From assembly GCF_030547075.1 (NCBI RefSeq), contig NZ_JAUOQH010000002.1:124001-188000 (forward strand): 64,000 nt of DNA, read 5' to 3'. This DNA is from Alteromonas sp. 1_MG-2023 (GTDB lineage Bacteria; Pseudomonadota; Gammaproteobacteria; Enterobacterales; Alteromonadaceae). This document shows positions 63,870-64,000 of the stretch, piece after piece. Within the stretch, counting starts at the first letter, position 1; the number at the start of each line of letters is the position of its first letter. The notes beneath the pieces are model-generated. The model did not search any database, was not told the origin of the DNA, and saw only the letters and a list, made by a program, of their open reading frames with translations. Both the position numbers and the translations under genes were made by a program.

Positions 63870-64000
63870 TTAGAACGTATAGTTAAAACCTAACAAGTAG
63901 TTAGTGCCGTAAGACTGATATTGCGTGATTTGACGAGAATCCGCCTGTGACGCTTGAATATCATCTTCATCCGTTAAGTTTTGCGCTTGTAAAGTCACAC
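63870..64000 (-). CDS. C-terminal end of a second TonB-dependent receptor (partial)
   Basis: The minus strand is open from the window edge to a TAA at 63870-63872. It encodes 42 residues ending SYGTNYLLGFNYTF, preceded by VTLQAQNLTDEDDI. This is the usual ending of long TonB receptors: a final strand with a C-terminal Phe and the NLTD turn a few strands earlier. The rest lies outside the window. With the halogenase gene downstream, the pair repeats the receptor-plus-halogenase combination known in this group. Confidence 0.82.
   Translation of the reverse strand, partial: VTLQAQNLTDEDDIQASQADSRQITQYQSYGTNYLLGFNYTF

Overview
The window looks like a chromosomal segment of a marine gammaproteobacterium of the Alteromonadaceae (Alteromonas or a close relative). 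This is inferred from gene content, not from an rRNA gene: a ndpA-yejL-yejM block, rluF, trhO, cmoM, glnS and yciK homologues, a VolA/Pla-1-type lipase, a penicillin-acylase-type lipoprotein, and a starch locus built from TonB receptors, GH13 enzymes and a flavin-dependent halogenase-like gene. No rRNA, tRNA, CRISPR array or prophage was seen.

Layout. (1) 1-4.3 kb is accessory DNA: a partial unknown gene, a small lipoprotein, a tyrosine-phosphatase-like protein, an alpha/beta-hydrolase broken by an in-frame TGA, and an ISNCY-type insertion sequence whose transposase is broken by an in-frame TAA. (2) 4.4-21 kb is mostly conserved housekeeping and signalling: RluF, an EF-hand protein, TrhO, a response regulator with TPRs, phosphofructokinase, a LytS/LytR-type two-component pair, a PilZ protein, an M61 peptidase, an M23 peptidase, a double-length QueD-like protein, NdpA, YejL and YejM. 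(3) 21-31.5 kb holds GmhB, RlmA, a valine/branched-chain acyl-CoA operon with a LiuR-like operator, a second TPR response regulator, a beta-hydroxyacid dehydrogenase, glutathione peroxidase, LdhA, CmoM and a Nif3-type protein. (4) 31.7-43.7 kb holds a serine hydrolase, a PsrA-like TetR regulator, SohB, an acylase, a large lipase, YciK and GlnS.

(5) 43.9-64 kb is a starch/maltodextrin utilisation region: a LacI-type regulator, a lipoprotein GH13 amylase coupled to an SLC45-type sugar transporter, the 3' remnant of a deleted GH13-like gene, a second GH13 enzyme, a multidomain pullulanase in an operon with a TonB receptor, a halogenase-like gene and the end of a second TonB receptor. Between 51.2 and 53.7 kb it is interrupted by an orphan exosortase-associated acyltransferase, a SpoU-type methyltransferase and a patatin. 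Expected flow: outer-membrane uptake by the receptor, debranching by the pullulanase, cleavage by the GH13 enzymes, then inner-membrane import by the MFS carrier.

The most useful new observation is a shared control element. A near-palindrome around ATACGTAT sits immediately upstream of the -35 box of three promoter candidates in the starch region (48.7, 51.1 and 61.75 kb), twice as the same 14-mer. One of them now drives an operon whose first gene has been deleted down to its last 62 codons. The spacing suggests activation rather than simple repression.
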